Assembly: GCA_963580285.1 (NCBI GenBank) | Contig: OY757010.1 | Span: forward strand, 147,546,675 to 147,610,674 | Direction: 5' to 3' | Source: Lucinisca nassula | Lineage: Eukaryota; Mollusca; Bivalvia; Lucinida; Lucinidae | DNA length: 64,000 nucleotides | Notes under the pieces: generated by a model | What the model was told of the DNA's origin: nothing | What the model saw: only the letters and a program-made list of their open reading frames with translations | Database searches by the model: none | Program-made: the position numbers and the translations under genes | Shown here: piece after piece, positions 42,747 to 53,594 of the stretch | How positions within the stretch are numbered: position 1 is the stretch's first letter | Layout of the letters: each line of letters begins with the position of its first letter

Positions 42747-43265
42747 ACATCGGAATAGAGGGAGGGGGTAATTTTCACAGAGGGAGAGGGTTAATTCTCT
42801 AGTTTAACATTTGCCAGATTTGTCCGATTTCTGTTGTTGACACTCTCGATAATTCGACTTCAAGTTTGAGCCTGATCACTCATGTTTGGGGTAGTTATTT
42901 GCTCTCAGCTAGCACAAAACGGACAGACATCTGTAAGAGATTGGCAAGCCGCAGCGATGTTGGTGCGACGTTGGCTGGCTGACATTGTATCTTTTTAAGG
43001 GTACTTTATTCAAATATCCTACAAAAGCTGCTCGGTTAATATTTTTATCCTCAGCCTTCCAGGGAACAATTAAGAGTTGCACATAATAGAAGTGAAGGCA
43101 ATGAAGTACGTTTTAAATGCATGACAGCAACTTTAACGTGATGGAATGCCTGTCTCTTTATTTATCTTTCTCATAGACATGTTCTAGAAAAGGGTAATCC
43201 TTGAAAATGAGGACTACAAGACCGAACTGAAAACTGCGAAGTGTACAAGATTTTACTGGGGCCAG
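42747..43265. other. Unassigned stretch
   Basis: A segment near 43190-43265 resembles 52780-52865 (GGGCCAGTCTA / GGGCCAGACTA), an old shared repeat. A repeat G end scrap is near 43070-43105 (inverted). Confidence 0.45.
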
Positions 43266-43715
43266 TCTATAAGAATCTTATATGGATGTGAGGGGTGGAT
43301 GAAAAAATCCTTCCCGAGGGTCACTGTCCGGCATGACGAGGCTTGCCGAGTGATGCCGGACAGTGATCCCGAGGGACGGATTTTTCTATCCACCCCTCAC
43401 AACCATATAAGATTCTTTTTCTTGTATTACTTCCATTTCTTAGCGCGGATTTTTAATGCTGCAGTTTCCATTAGGGTTACCGACGTCCGCCATATTCTGA
43501 TGGTACTACAGGAATGTTTAGTGACGTCACGTAACGTGCTGTGACGTCTACCTTAACGACGGCGTATGTGAGTTCGTATTCAACAAGTGCATTTATCAAA
43601 CACGCGAGAATATTCAATTTTGGGTACTAACACCAGGGTTAGAACAAAATTTCTATCCCAACTAAAACCATGGATTTCCTTATCCGGTGTGCCAGAATCT
43701 GTTTTATGACATTTT
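43266..43715. mobile_element. Hairpin element L, copy 2
   Basis: Hairpin 43272-43414 with GACAGTGATCCCGAGGGACG in the right arm, followed by the same right part as copy 1. Confidence 0.82.
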
Positions 43716-43815
43716 GCGAACAGCAAAGGTGCTGATCAGCACATTTGTGTTCGTTCCTTTACCAGAAGGATAGCACGGTACCTGTAGTTTCTATATCTAA
43801 ATTTTCAATACTATT

Positions 43816-43977
43816 CATTATGATAAGACACCCGTGCGACAAAGTGCATTTTTTCACAAAATGGCTACTTTTCTGATGAAAACCCGTGATATTTTTCTAA
43901 TAATACTGCAAACATAGGTTATTGGTGCTCGTTAGAACCGCCTCATTTGAGGCGGTTCTAACGAGTACCCACAACCC
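43816..43977. mobile_element. MITE family B, copy 6 (half plus core)
   Basis: CATTATGATAAGACACCCGT to the end of the core hairpin; the other side is missing. Confidence 0.82.
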
Positions 43978-44084
43978 CAGTGAAATACTGTTCACTGACA
44001 GTTCATGTTTTAGTTTTGTTTAGTTCGTGTTTGAATGTGTGTATTGCTGATATTTAGCCAATTGTCCATTTTGTGAGATTGACT

Positions 44085-44190
44085 TTCCGCTGTTGATGTT
44101 TCCATTAGGGTCTAGTTATTTCATGTCTGTGTTGCTTTCCCTTTGGTTTCTCTGATGGGAGGTGTGGGTTAATTGTTTCGATTTCACTTT
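44085..44190 (+). repeat. Dispersed repeat G end fragment
   Basis: TTTCCGCTGTTGATGTTTCC, CTTTCCCTTTGGTTTCTCTG and GTGGGTTAATTGTTTCGATT. Confidence 0.7.
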
Positions 44191-44758
44191 TTATTTCTGG
44201 CGAAATATTTATTCTCTCGTAACAAAGAAACAATTTTAGCCAACGGTAACTGAAATGTAGATGCCATAAGTAATTGACATACTACATGTAGTTGAATTCT
44301 TCTAATAGACTGATGAAAGTGCCTCTAAAATCCTAGGTAGTAAACACTGCATTTAGGCTATTATCAGGGGAGGTATGATAGACTTGTCGACTAAACTTGC
44401 TGACAGATGCTGAATTAAGCCGCTTGGAAAATGTCAATGTAATGGATGAATATAGGCATACGATTGTACACAATCTTACATCATTTACCACTGATTGACA
44501 TCTCCGTGAAATATTGCTTTAGCCAGACATCATTTCGAACAACAAAGATATTTCGTCCATATCTTTACCACAATGATAAGTTTTGCTCTCGATTTCAAAA
44601 CGTAAAATATATAAGCATGGAGTGCTTCATTTTTATGTCGTTTTATCGTTTGTTTAGTTACAGGTAAACCTTTCATAAACTATTCCGCTTCTTAAAACGC
44701 CAAAAATTCTAAAATAATCGATCTCTCTCTCTCTTTCATTGATACAGGCGTTCCTCTT
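44191..44758. other. Unassigned stretch
   Basis: Nothing recognised; (CT)n at about 44724-44735. Confidence 0.45.
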
Positions 44759-45028
44759 TGCCCCCGCCTATCGGGGCTTGGAGAAATAGATTGGGCTGCA
44801 CGATGCTTCCAGGCAGAGCTGAAACCGACCGCACACGAGACTGGTAAACCAGAAAAAGTGGTGCGAGTCGGCCCGTCCATGCATATAAACCCTATTGGTT
44901 TCATTGGGCGGCAGTGATTGAGATGTCATTTCATCTCAACATCGGGGTAAAGGTCCCACAAAATTGGAAGCAACGTCTCCAAATTTACATACAGAGTGTT
45001 GACGGGGACGTTAAACCTCAAATCAAAC
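44759..45028 (+). mobile_element. SINE-like C copy
   Basis: 5' end to tail, with a ~25-bp internal deletion around the CTTAGAGGATCTAAG stem. Confidence 0.87.
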
Positions 45029-45250
45029 ATTATCTCATTATCATAGACGATACATGTAACAGCATTCCATGTAACAGGACGTCTGGTTTAGCAAAGGTGG
45101 TGTACACCAGTATATATTGAGGTGGCTCATTTTGAGTAATCTCAGCGGCATCAACACTGCTTGCCATCCTGTTGATGACAAAGCCCTATTTAGGAGAAAG
45201 GACACGGTCAAATCCAAAGAATTCACTACAAGAACTCAGGAGGGGGTGTA

Positions 45251-45743
45251 CATTTCGAAAACACGCCTATACAAATACATTGTAACACCGAAAAAAAATG
45301 AAAATGTTTAGATGAAAAAAATTGTGATATTTTTCTTATTTCTGCTCAAAAATATTTCTGAGCAGAAATAAGAAAAATAAGGTTTACCACTGCAAACCCC
45401 AGTTTTACTATATAAATCTGGGTTTCAGGGCATCACGTGAACAAGTCCGTGAAATGAAGACCCCCCTATACCCCACTTTATATAGAGAAAACTGGGGTAT
45501 ACGGGGGTATACATTTTTTTCCTTATTCTTGCTCCTAGACATAGGTTGTGGGTACTCGTTAGAACCGCCTCAATGAGGCGGTTCTAACGAGCACCCACAA
45601 CCTATGTTTGCAGAATTTATAAGAAAAATATCACGGATTTTCATAAGAAAAATGGCCATTTTGGAGGTGTGAAAAATGCACTATGTCACACGGGTGTGTT
45701 ATCGTAATGGGAATCAAAATTATATATGCTTGTTTTCGTGATG
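45251..45743. mobile_element. MITE family A, copy 13: core-less and split by a B element
   Basis: CATTTCGAAAACACGCCTAT opens it and TGCTTGTTTTCGTGATG closes it at 45743. The central hairpin is missing: CTTATTTCTGCTCAAAA meets ATATTTCTGAGCAGAAATAA (near 45338-45370). A complete B element lies at 45431-45709. Without it the two A pieces join with no large gap or duplication. Confidence 0.88.
45431..45709. mobile_element. MITE family B, copy 7, nested in A
   Basis: Consensus-like: CATCACGTGAACAAGTCCGT to GGGTGTGTTATCGTAATG, long stem, core GAACCGCCTCAATGAGGCGG. Confidence 0.93.
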
Positions 45744-45813
45744 AAGGTAATCACATTCGTGTGACTTTTTATATCTCCAAAACGATTATTTTTCAGATGA
45801 AAATTTGTGTTAC

Positions 45814-46092
45814 CATTACGATAACTCACCCGTACGATATAGTGCATTTTTCACACCTCCAAAATGGCTACTTTTCTGCTGAAAATCCTTGATATTTTTC
45901 TTATAAATGCTCATAACATAGGTTGTGTGTGCTCGTTAGAACCGCCTCATTGAGGCGGTTCTAACGAGTACCCACAACCTATGTCTTGGAGCAGAAATAA
46001 GAAAAATAATGAAGACCCCCTTAAACCCCAGTTTTCTCTATATAAACTGGGGTTTAGGGGGGTCTTCATTTCACGAACTTGTTCACGTGATG
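45814..46092. mobile_element. MITE family B, copy 8
   Basis: Inverted relative to copy 7: CATTACGATAACTCACCCGT to CTTGTTCACGTGATG. A B scrap (TATCTCCAAAACGATTATTT) lies directly before at 45744-45808. Confidence 0.92.
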
Positions 46093-46378
46093 ACTAGAAA
46101 TAGATGGGCTGCCTGATGCTTCCACGCAGAGCTGAAACCGACCCGCAAACAAGTACTGGTAAACCGCTTAGAGGATCTAAGCCTGCCCAGGCAAAGCACT
46201 GCGAGTCGGACCGTCCATGCTTATAATAAACCCTATTGGTTTCATTGGGCTGCAGGGCTTGAGATGTCATTTCATCTCAATGTCGGGTAAAAGTCCCACA
46301 AAATTGGAAGCGGCGTCTCCAAATGACCTTTACAGTTTTGACCTGCACGTTAAACCTCAAATCAAACAAACAAACAAA
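46093..46378 (+). mobile_element. SINE-like C copy, slightly 5'-truncated
   Basis: Starts at GAAATAGATGGGCTGCCTGA directly after a B element; complete CAAA tail. Confidence 0.88.
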
Positions 46379-46379
46379 A

Positions 46380-46549
46380 CACTCCAAATATAGGTTTTGC
46401 GTGTTCCTTAGAACCGTCACATCGACGTGGTTCTAACGAGCATCCACAACCTGTGACTTGGAGCAAAAAGAAGGAAAATAGTGTGTACCCCAATAATATA
46501 TAAAGTGGAGTTTAGAGGGAAGTTCATTACACGGAATGGTTGAGATTTC
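46380..46549. mobile_element. MITE family B, copy 9 (half plus core)
   Basis: ATAGGTTTTGCGTGTTCCTT core arm to TTCATTACACGGAATGG; diverged. Confidence 0.7.
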
Positions 46550-46596
46550 AGGATTGTTTAACTCATTTTGTACCGGAAACCCCAAAACGGGTACCC

Positions 46597-46662
46597 TGGC
46601 AAACAGTGCAGGCCTAGATCAGAACGTCGCAGAGCGTCTGATCAGGGCCTACACTGTTTGCA
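46597..46662. repeat. Family K hairpin 4
   Basis: GGCAAACAGTGCAGGCCTAG and AGGGCCTACACTGTTTGC. Flanks (GTACCGGAAACCCCAAAAC; ACCAAATGGAAT inverted near 46755) also match the flanks of the copy at 59995, so the K element is longer than the hairpin. Confidence 0.8.
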
Positions 46663-47385
46663 GAAATTTCAGCCATTTTCCAAACAAATTTTGAAGAAAA
46701 CATAACCTGACATCCCTTACTTTTGGAATGAACTCCTGCCATATACAAGGAGGAAGATTCCATTTGGTACAAAAGGGTTGATGCGTCGTTAGCTTTATAT
46801 CGGTTCTACGAGTACAACGCTTAATATTGGATTTTTTTTTGCAGAAAAAAAATGTGAGCATTAGTAAAAGTTGCATTTTTCTTTCCCAGCAAAATATTAG
46901 CATATTGCCATATTTTAACGAAATAATTACTAATGACATCGTTAGTTTGAACCAACTGGCTCAAGTATGGCAAATGTAGTCAAACTCAGCCAAAGGCTGG
47001 AACACTGGGTGGGAGGGGGACCAAACAATAGGTTTCAGTGTTAACCATTCAAAGGCCAGTTATTAAAGGATCGTTAGCTAAACGAGCTCGTTAGTGGTCA
47101 AGAATGTATCTAATATCATGGTAGTGTGCGTACCTTTTGTATTGCTTTTGCACATTCACATTGGTTCAGCAAGCAAAATAAACATATTTGTCATATTTGT
47201 CATACATGTACATGCATTTGTTGTTCAGTTTTTACGGTGCGCCCTCGTTGCTTTGCAATACACGAATACGTACATTGTATATGACAATAACATCTTCCAC
47301 CTTGTAAGTTTGGAGTGGTCCATTTCCAATTATATGGCTGACAGATTTGTTTGTGGCAAATTTTACCAAGATGATTGTTCTTTAA
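46663..47385. other. Unassigned stretch
   Basis: Frames at 46649-46939 (minus) and 47094-47432 (plus) overlap K hairpins and show no family features. A scrap with CGTTAGCTAAACGAGCTCGTTAG lies near 47070, similar to 41009. Confidence 0.45.
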
Positions 47386-47453
47386 GCAAACAGTGTGCAC
47401 CCAGATCAGACGCCGCGTTTTGTGGCGTCTGATATGGGTCTGCACTGTTTGCA
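47386..47453. repeat. Family K hairpin 5
   Basis: GATCAGACGCCGCG-TTTTG-TGGCGTCTGAT stem with GCAAACAGTG outside. Confidence 0.85.
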
Positions 47454-47632
47454 AGTCACAGAAAAGGGTCGCTAGGCATATTTGGGTTAATAAAAGTTTA
47501 AGCAGGAGAGAGTTGTATAAGGCGGCGTCTTATTTGGGTGTGCACTGTTTGCCAATGTCACAGAAAAGGGCCGCTAGGCATATTTGGGCTAATAAAGTTT
47601 AAGCAGGGGAGAGTTGTATAAGGCGAGCGCTT
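47425..47632 (+). repeat. About 100-bp tandem duplication at a K hairpin
   Basis: The K right arm plus CACAGAAAAGGGTCGCTAGG to GAGAGTTGTATAAGGCG occurs twice (from about 47425 and about 47524). Confidence 0.8.
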
Positions 47633-47984
47633 AATTATAGCGCTTTTTAGCGTGCAACGCTCCGCTTGATGGAGGCGCTTTCTAAAATGTCTGCCAAAAT
47701 GAATCGAAAATGAATTCAAACCGGAAACATTCTAAGAAAAAAATTTCGTTTCTTGCTTCTTTGATTGGTTTTGTTTCCTGTTGTCATTTCTGCACAATTT
47801 ACCGCGTTCAAATAGAGAGGGAAAAATGGCTTATAACGGACACTCAATATGTCGCGACATCGGGCGCCGCCATTTTGTTTCACCTGGTTGCTATGCAACG
47901 TAGAACGAGACAGCTCCAAACACTGTTACGAAGCGCAACGAAGCGCTTTTTGGAAACGCACCGTTGCATAGCGAAGCGCTACAA
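47633..47984. other. Stretch rich in AGCGCT/AACGC motifs
   Basis: Short GCGAAGCGCT and AGCGCTTT motifs recur at 47636-47660 and 47930-47995. No gene recognised. Confidence 0.4.
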
Positions 47985-48078
47985 AGCGCTATGTAACGCT
48001 CGCTTTATGCAACTCCTCCCAGGTCTTCTTGCTCACAACAATCCTTGGCCGCGTTGCTGGGTACGACAAACAATATGC

Positions 48079-48332
48079 CATCACAAAAGCACGTCTATAT
48101 AATTTTGAACCCCACTTTTTTATAGTAAACTTGGGGCTTACAAGGGTAAACCCTATAAAAATATAGACTGTGGGTACTCGTGAGAACAGCCTCGATGTGG
48201 CGGTTCTAACGTGAACCCACAATCTATATTTTGAGCAGAAATAAGGAAAATATCACAATTTTTCGTCATAACATTTTCCTTTTTCCAGCGATAAAATTTA
48301 CAATTTATTTGGATAGGCATGTTTTCGTAATG
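48079..48332. mobile_element. MITE family A, copy 14 (only in unit 1)
   Basis: CATCACAAAAGCACGTCTAT to GCATGTTTTCGTAATG. Empty sites exist at 49271/49272 and 50237/50238 (CAATATGC|TTTGCTGATATG), which define the insert exactly and show no target-site duplication. Confidence 0.92.
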
Positions 48333-48392
48333 TTTGCTGATATGAGGAAGAAAATTGCATAACTTGTTTGTTTTAGCATTACAGATTTCATG

Positions 48393-48670
48393 ACGCGGCC
48401 GTCGCCCATTGAGGCTTGAAGAAATAAATGGGCTGCTTCCACGAAGAGCTGAAACCGACCGCACACGAGTACTGGTAAACCGCTTAGAGAATATAAGCCT
48501 GCCCAGGTAAAGCGATGCGAGTTGGATCGCCCATTGGTTTCATTGGGCGACAGGGCTTGAGTTGTCATTTCATCTCAATGTCGGGTAAAAGTCCTACAAA
48601 ATTGTAAGCAACGTCTCCAAAATGACATATACTGTATTGGCGGGAACTCAAATCAAACAAACAAATCAAA
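48393..48670 (+). mobile_element. SINE-like C copy in duplication unit 1
   Basis: Has a deletion around the CATGCTTATAAACCCTA region; tail abuts MITE H. Confidence 0.85.
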
Positions 48671-49063
48671 CAGAGGTTCCGGGTTATAACGACAGTATTT
48701 GTTCCCTATTATTGTGGTGTTATCATAATGAATTTGCCCTTATAAATAATTCCAGTTAGGATTATGATAGGTTATAAAAGGTCTTTTCCAAATCATTACT
48801 CCAAGAAACAAATATTTTAGACATGTGTTAGAATCGCCTCGATGAGACGATTCTAACACATGTCTATAACATGTGTATCTTGGAGTATTAAATTACAAGA
48901 ATCTTTCATGACTATGGATTCGATTTTGGCATTTCCAACCCGAGGGAAGCCCAAGCCGCTCGGAATTGAGGCTAAACCTTGAGCTAAGAATATATTCCAT
49001 TGATATTGTCGTTATAACGAGTTTTTCCGTTATAACGAATGTCGTTATAACGCGGGTCATCTG
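48671..49063. mobile_element. MITE family H, copy 3 (unit 1)
   Basis: CAGAGGTTCCGGGTTATAAC to CGCGGGTCATCTG; full hairpin GTTAGAATCGCCTCGATGAG. Confidence 0.88.
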
Positions 49064-49329
49064 TATAAGCATTACAGATTTCATGGCAACGTGATAATAT
49101 GCGATAGCTACTTATTTCTGATCTATATGTTTATGCACAGTTGTTTTAATAGCAAAAGAACTAATGGTATTGTCTCTTTGCGCTATGTAGCGCTCGCTTT
49201 ATGCAACTCCTCCCAGGTCTTCTGCTCACAACAATCCTTGGCCACGCTGTTGGGTACTACAAACAATATGCTTTGCTGATATGAGGACGAAAATTGCAGA
49301 ACTTGTTTGTATAAGCATTACAGATTTCA

Positions 49330-49639
49330 TGACGCGGGCCTCGCCCATAAGGGCTTGAAGAAATAAATGGGCTGCATGATGCTTCCACGAAGAGCTGAAA
49401 CCGACCGCACACGAGTACTGGTAAACCGCTCAGAGAATCTAAGCCTGCCCAGGTAAAGCGGTGCGAGTTGGACGGTCCATGCTTATAAACCCTATTGGTT
49501 TCATTGGGCGACAGGGCTTGAGATGTCATTTCATCTCAATGTCGGGTAAAAGGTCTACAAAATTGGGAGCAACACCTCCAAAATAGCATATACTGTATTA
49601 GCGGGGACGTTAAACCTCAAATCAAACAAACAAATCACA
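49330..49639 (+). mobile_element. SINE-like C copy in duplication unit 2
   Basis: Same position as in unit 1, complete, hence duplicated with the unit. Confidence 0.88.
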
Positions 49640-50029
49640 CAGCGATTCCGGGTTATAACGACAGTATTTGTTCCCTATTATTGTCGCGTTATAATGAATT
49701 TGCCGTTATAAAGAATCCCAGTTAGGATTATGATAGGCTAGAAAAGGTCTTTTCCACATCATTATTCCAAGAAACAAATGTTATAGACATTTGTTAGAAT
49801 CGCCTCGATGAGGCGATTCTAACAAATGACTATAGCATTTGTTTCTTGGAGTATGAACTTACAAGAATCTTCCAGGACTATGGATTCGATTTTGGCATTT
49901 ATAACCCGTGGGAGGCCCAAGCCGCTCGGAATTGAGGCTAAACCTTGATCTAAGAATTCATTCCATTGAAATTGTCGTTGTAACGAGTTTTTCCGTTATA
50001 ACGGATGTCGTTATAACGCGGGTCATCTG
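49640..50029. mobile_element. MITE family H, copy 4 (unit 2)
   Basis: Long hairpin AAACAAATGTTATAGACATT with its inverse; CAGCGATTCCGGGTTATAAC end. Confidence 0.88.
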
Positions 50030-50278
50030 TGTAAGCATTGCAGATTTCATGGCAACGTGATAATATGCGATAGCTACTTATTTCTGATCTATATGTTTAT
50101 GCTCAGTTGTTTTATCAGCAAAAGAACTAATGGTATTGTCTCTTTGCGCTATGTAGCGCTCGCTTTATGCAACTCCTCCCAGGTCTTCTGCTCACAACAA
50201 CCCTTGGCCACGCTGTTGGGTACTACAAACAATATGCTTTGCTGATATGAGGACGAAAAATGCAGAACTTGTTTTGTA

Positions 50279-50697
50279 CATAGTACCCGCGTTATAAAGA
50301 CAGTATTTGTTCCCTATTATTGTCGCGTTATAATGAATTTGCAGTTACAAAAAATTCCAGTTAGGATTTTGATATAGGCTATAAAAGGTCTTTAACCACA
50401 TCATTACTCCAAGAAACAAATGTTATAGACATTTGTTAGAATCGCCTCGACGAGGCGATTCTAACAAATGTCTATAACATTTGTTTCCTGGAGTATTCAA
50501 TTACAAGAATCTTTCATGACTACGGAATCGATTAATCTTTCATGACTACGGATACGATTTGGACATTTCCAACCCGAGGGAAGCCCAAGCCGCTCGGAAT
50601 TAAGACTAAACCTTGAGCTTAGAATTCATTCCACTGAAATTGTCGTTATAACGGATTTTGTCGTTATAACGAATGCCGTTATAACGCGAGTCCTCTG
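50279..50697. mobile_element. MITE family H, copy 5 (unit 3)
   Basis: Near-perfect hairpin; a 25-30 bp piece (TCTTTCATGACTACGGA) is tandemly doubled at about 50510-50545. Confidence 0.88.
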
Positions 50698-51026
50698 TAT
50701 AAGCATTACAGATTTCTTGTCAACATAATGATAATAGGTGATGGCTACTTATTTCTGATCTATATGTATATGCTCGGTTGTTTAAATAGCAAACGAACTA
50801 ATGGTATTGTCTCTTCGCACGTTTGAATTCACCTCATGCGCAAAATAATTGATTAAAAAATGTACTTTCCATCGATAATAACGCTGTTGGCCACAAAGCA
50901 ATAATAATAACAGTTTATGTGCCAGTGAACACGGTATTAATTTTCGGGCCATGATTAAAGGTAACATTGTTAGAACCGGTGCCCAACCATGGTCTTGTAG
51001 GCTGTAACCACAACCCACAATCGATT

Positions 51027-51071
51027 AATTGAATTGGGGTTTAACGTCCCTGTCAACACTATCTAGGTAAT
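51027..51071 (-). mobile_element. SINE tail scrap (C or D type)
   Basis: GGGGTTTAACGTCCCTGTCA only. Confidence 0.6.
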
Positions 51072-51094
51072 TCAATTATAGCAAAATGCAAAAA

Positions 51095-51320
51095 TAACTA
51101 GCAAGTGACCTTAACACAAGTATCTGTCGGGCTGCTGTCAAGGCTTGCAGCAGGTAAGTGTAAAGGGGAAATATTAGTTTCTGCGCTTCCATTCATTTTC
51201 CTGTCCCTCTCTCCTTTACTGCTTCTTCTGTTTCTTTTCTCCCTTTCTCTAGGAGACGGCAGAAAATGACCCACAAGAGTTGACGTGTCGTTAAACCCAA
51301 GCACCATAAAAAACATTCCT
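51095..51320 (+). mobile_element. SINE-like family Q, copy 2
   Basis: Ends GACGTGTCGTTAAACCCAAG, a version of the shared SINE tail. Inverted relative to 37517-37810. Confidence 0.65.
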
Positions 51321-51860
51321 TTGATTTTTTTTTAAAACATGAGTTCAACCTCATGCGCCTTTTTTGGCAAATGTTTATAACCAGAATTTCCTAACCTTGG
51401 CTTCTCGTCTATGACCCGAGCGACCATGTTGGGAGACATATCGATTGGGGACCTGTGCTGTTTACAACTAAGTCACAATGACTGAGATTGAATAGAATAA
51501 AAAATGTAACTCTTTAAGTAACATATATTTGAAGATTAAAAGAGTCTAGAGAATATTTTTTTTTTTTGTGGTGATAGATGTTGCATCCTCTAGTCAACAT
51601 GGTCGTGTTCGAACATCCAAAACGTCCTACAGATAAAGCATTTGATCTGTAAATAGATTCTTCTTTAATAGGTCTGGGCAATAATTGTGCTTTTCGTTAG
51701 AAGTAAAGGAAACTTCACGATCAAAACACTGGTCCTGGCAGAACGCATGCTGTCCTTTCTTCAACCATTTTCCTGCTGAATAAATTAATTTAGCCACGCC
51801 CATTGATGAGTATCAACCAATCGAATTACTTGATGCGATATATTCATTCAGTTCACAGAA
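51321..51860. other. Unassigned stretch
   Basis: Nothing recognised beyond T-runs. GCATTTTAGCCACGCCCATT-like sequence at 51785-51835 resembles 14720-14762. Confidence 0.4.
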
Positions 51861-51935
51861 TGCATGAATAACAGAGTAGATCCTGATCAGATGGCTTCTT
51901 CAGAAGCCATCTGATCAGGATCTACACTGTTTGCG
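51861..51935. repeat. Family K hairpin 6
   Basis: Long stem GTAGATCCTGATCAGATGGC with exact inverse at 51905-51927. Confidence 0.88.
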
Positions 51936-52058
51936 AAAGTATGCAGGATAAGTGTTAAACATTGTGATAAAGGGGAAGCATCATACAACAGTATTGAATA
52001 GTTGGTGACACGTCTTGTCAAGTTCAAAACATATTGTGGAGCACACCTCTTCATCTGC

Positions 52059-52268
52059 CATCACGAAAACACGACTACATATTTTTGACACCCTTAAACC
52101 CCACTTTTATAGAGAAAACTCGAGTTTACGGAGGTAAACATTATTTTTCCTATTTCTGTTCCACGACATAGGTGATGGTTACCGAGGCGAGGCGGTTCTA
52201 ACGAGCACCCACAAACTATGATTGCCGTATAAATAAGAAAAATATCACGAATTTTCATCAGAAAAGTA
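52059..52268. mobile_element. MITE A/B hybrid-like copy, one end missing
   Basis: The left end is family A (CATCACGAAAACACGACTAC), but the internal part (TATAGAGAAAACTC...GGAGGTAAAC; TTCATCAGAAAAGTA) is closer to B. Truncated where SINE-like C begins. Confidence 0.75.
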
Positions 52269-52461
52269 TCTAAGCCTGCCCAGGCAAAGCGATGGGAGTC
52301 GGCTCGTCCATGCTTATAAACCCAATTTGTTTCCTTGTGCGGCAGGGCTTGAGAAGTCATTTCATCTCAATGTCGGGTAAAAGTCCCACAAAATTGGAAG
52401 CAACGTCTCCAAAATGACCTATACAGTGTTGACGGGGACGTTAAACATCAAAACAAATCAA
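52268..52461 (+). mobile_element. SINE-like C copy, 5'-truncated
   Basis: From TCTAAGCCTGCCCAGGCAAA to the tail. Confidence 0.87.
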
Positions 52462-53005
52462 AAGCAGTGTTAAATAATTTTTGATACGTTTGTGACACGT
52501 CTATCGTGGAGCTCGCCTCTTCAACTGCAATTTCCTGATAACAACTGGACAAGGCCGCTTTCAATTGATGATCTTGAGCCGATATAGTGCTAAACCGGTC
52601 ATGGAGTGCGCGAACGCTTGAACTTTCCAATGAAAAAAAATATCAATAAAGTAGAACTTAATTGAAACTTACGATGATTAAGAAAAAGTCTGACAAGAAG
52701 TTAAGCAACTGTTTTGAAAAAAAAAATGCATCCTTACTTGTTACGACCAAACTGACAGTTGTGATTTTTGAATATGTTCTATAGAAGGGCTATCCTTTGG
52801 AAGCAAGGAACAAACGGCAGAACCGAAAAGCATGGATTGTTCGAGTTGTTCTGGGCCAGACTAGTTAGTTCTGGCCAAGTAGGCCAAATCTGTTTAAGAT
52901 GGCTCATGGTAAAACGTTTTAGTGTTATATGACATGTAGGATGAGACACGTCCTTCCACAGTCAATTAAAAAGGTTAAGATACTTTTTAAAATATAGGAT
53001 TGGGT
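52462..53005. other. Unassigned stretch
   Basis: Only the old repeat shared with 43190-43265 was noticed. Confidence 0.4.
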
Positions 53006-53007
53006 GT

Positions 53008-53062
<55 letters not shown>

Positions 53063-53063
53063 T
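53006..53063 (+). repeat. (TTTA)n microsatellite
   Basis: About 14 TTTA units. Confidence 0.95.
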
Positions 53064-53178
53064 TTTCTAACGTTGGCATGGTTATCGGTAAGATATCGAA
53101 ATTGTACCAAGCAGAGTGACAAAAATGCCCAATTACCAGTCATATACTAAACCAATCGCCGTAGACAATCTGGACACA

Positions 53179-53362
53179 CAGTGAATTTCCGCTATTAAGA
53201 CCAGCTAAATTAAAGACTGATTCTGCTTTCGAAAGCATATTTTGAAGGTTGCAGTTATTCTTTATTTATGTTCTCTACACCCAGTGCCCTCTATTAAGAG
53301 ACCACCTTGAAGACCACTTTTGAACAGCCCCAAAGGTGGTCTTAATATAGGAATTTTAATGC
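53179..53362. mobile_element. Hairpin element J, copy 2
   Basis: CAGTGAATTTCCGCTATTAA at one end and TTAATATAGGAATTTTA at the other; GACCACTTTTGAACAGCCCC near the right. Confidence 0.7.
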
Positions 53363-53594
53363 ACATGCAAAAAAGTGAGTGACAACAAGAACAAACCACA
53401 ACAAAAGCACCGCCTTGGAACGGTCGGTAAAAATGAGTATAAATGAGTAAAGTATCACAAGTTTTCATCACAAATGTCCGTTAAGAGAAAAGAAGAAAAT
53501 ACACGGTGTCGCACGGACGCGTTTTCCTTATTACTTCATAGAAATAAGACCGTCTGTGTATTCACATGCATGTTACGTCCTTTAATAAGATATA

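Larger units (their letters stand above)
47985..50810 (+). repeat. Tandem segmental duplication, three to four units
   Basis: GCTCGCTTTATGCAACTCCT occurs at about 47998, 49191 and 50159. AAGCATTACAGATTTCATGG (or close) occurs at 49067, 50033 and 50700. Unit 2 (to unit 3) spans 965 bp; unit 3 is about 665 bp because it lacks SINE-like C. Unit 1 alone carries a MITE A. A fourth partial unit runs to about 50810 (TATTGTCTCTTCGC). Confidence 0.88.

Noticed and set aside
47094..47432. 112-codon frame with a hydrophobic start resembling a signal peptide
   Set aside because: Its end runs through a family K hairpin and nothing else supports a gene.
8673..50697. Regularly spaced hairpins as a CRISPR-like array
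   Set aside because: Spacing is irregular, the units have transposon ends and TA flanks, and the genome is eukaryotic.
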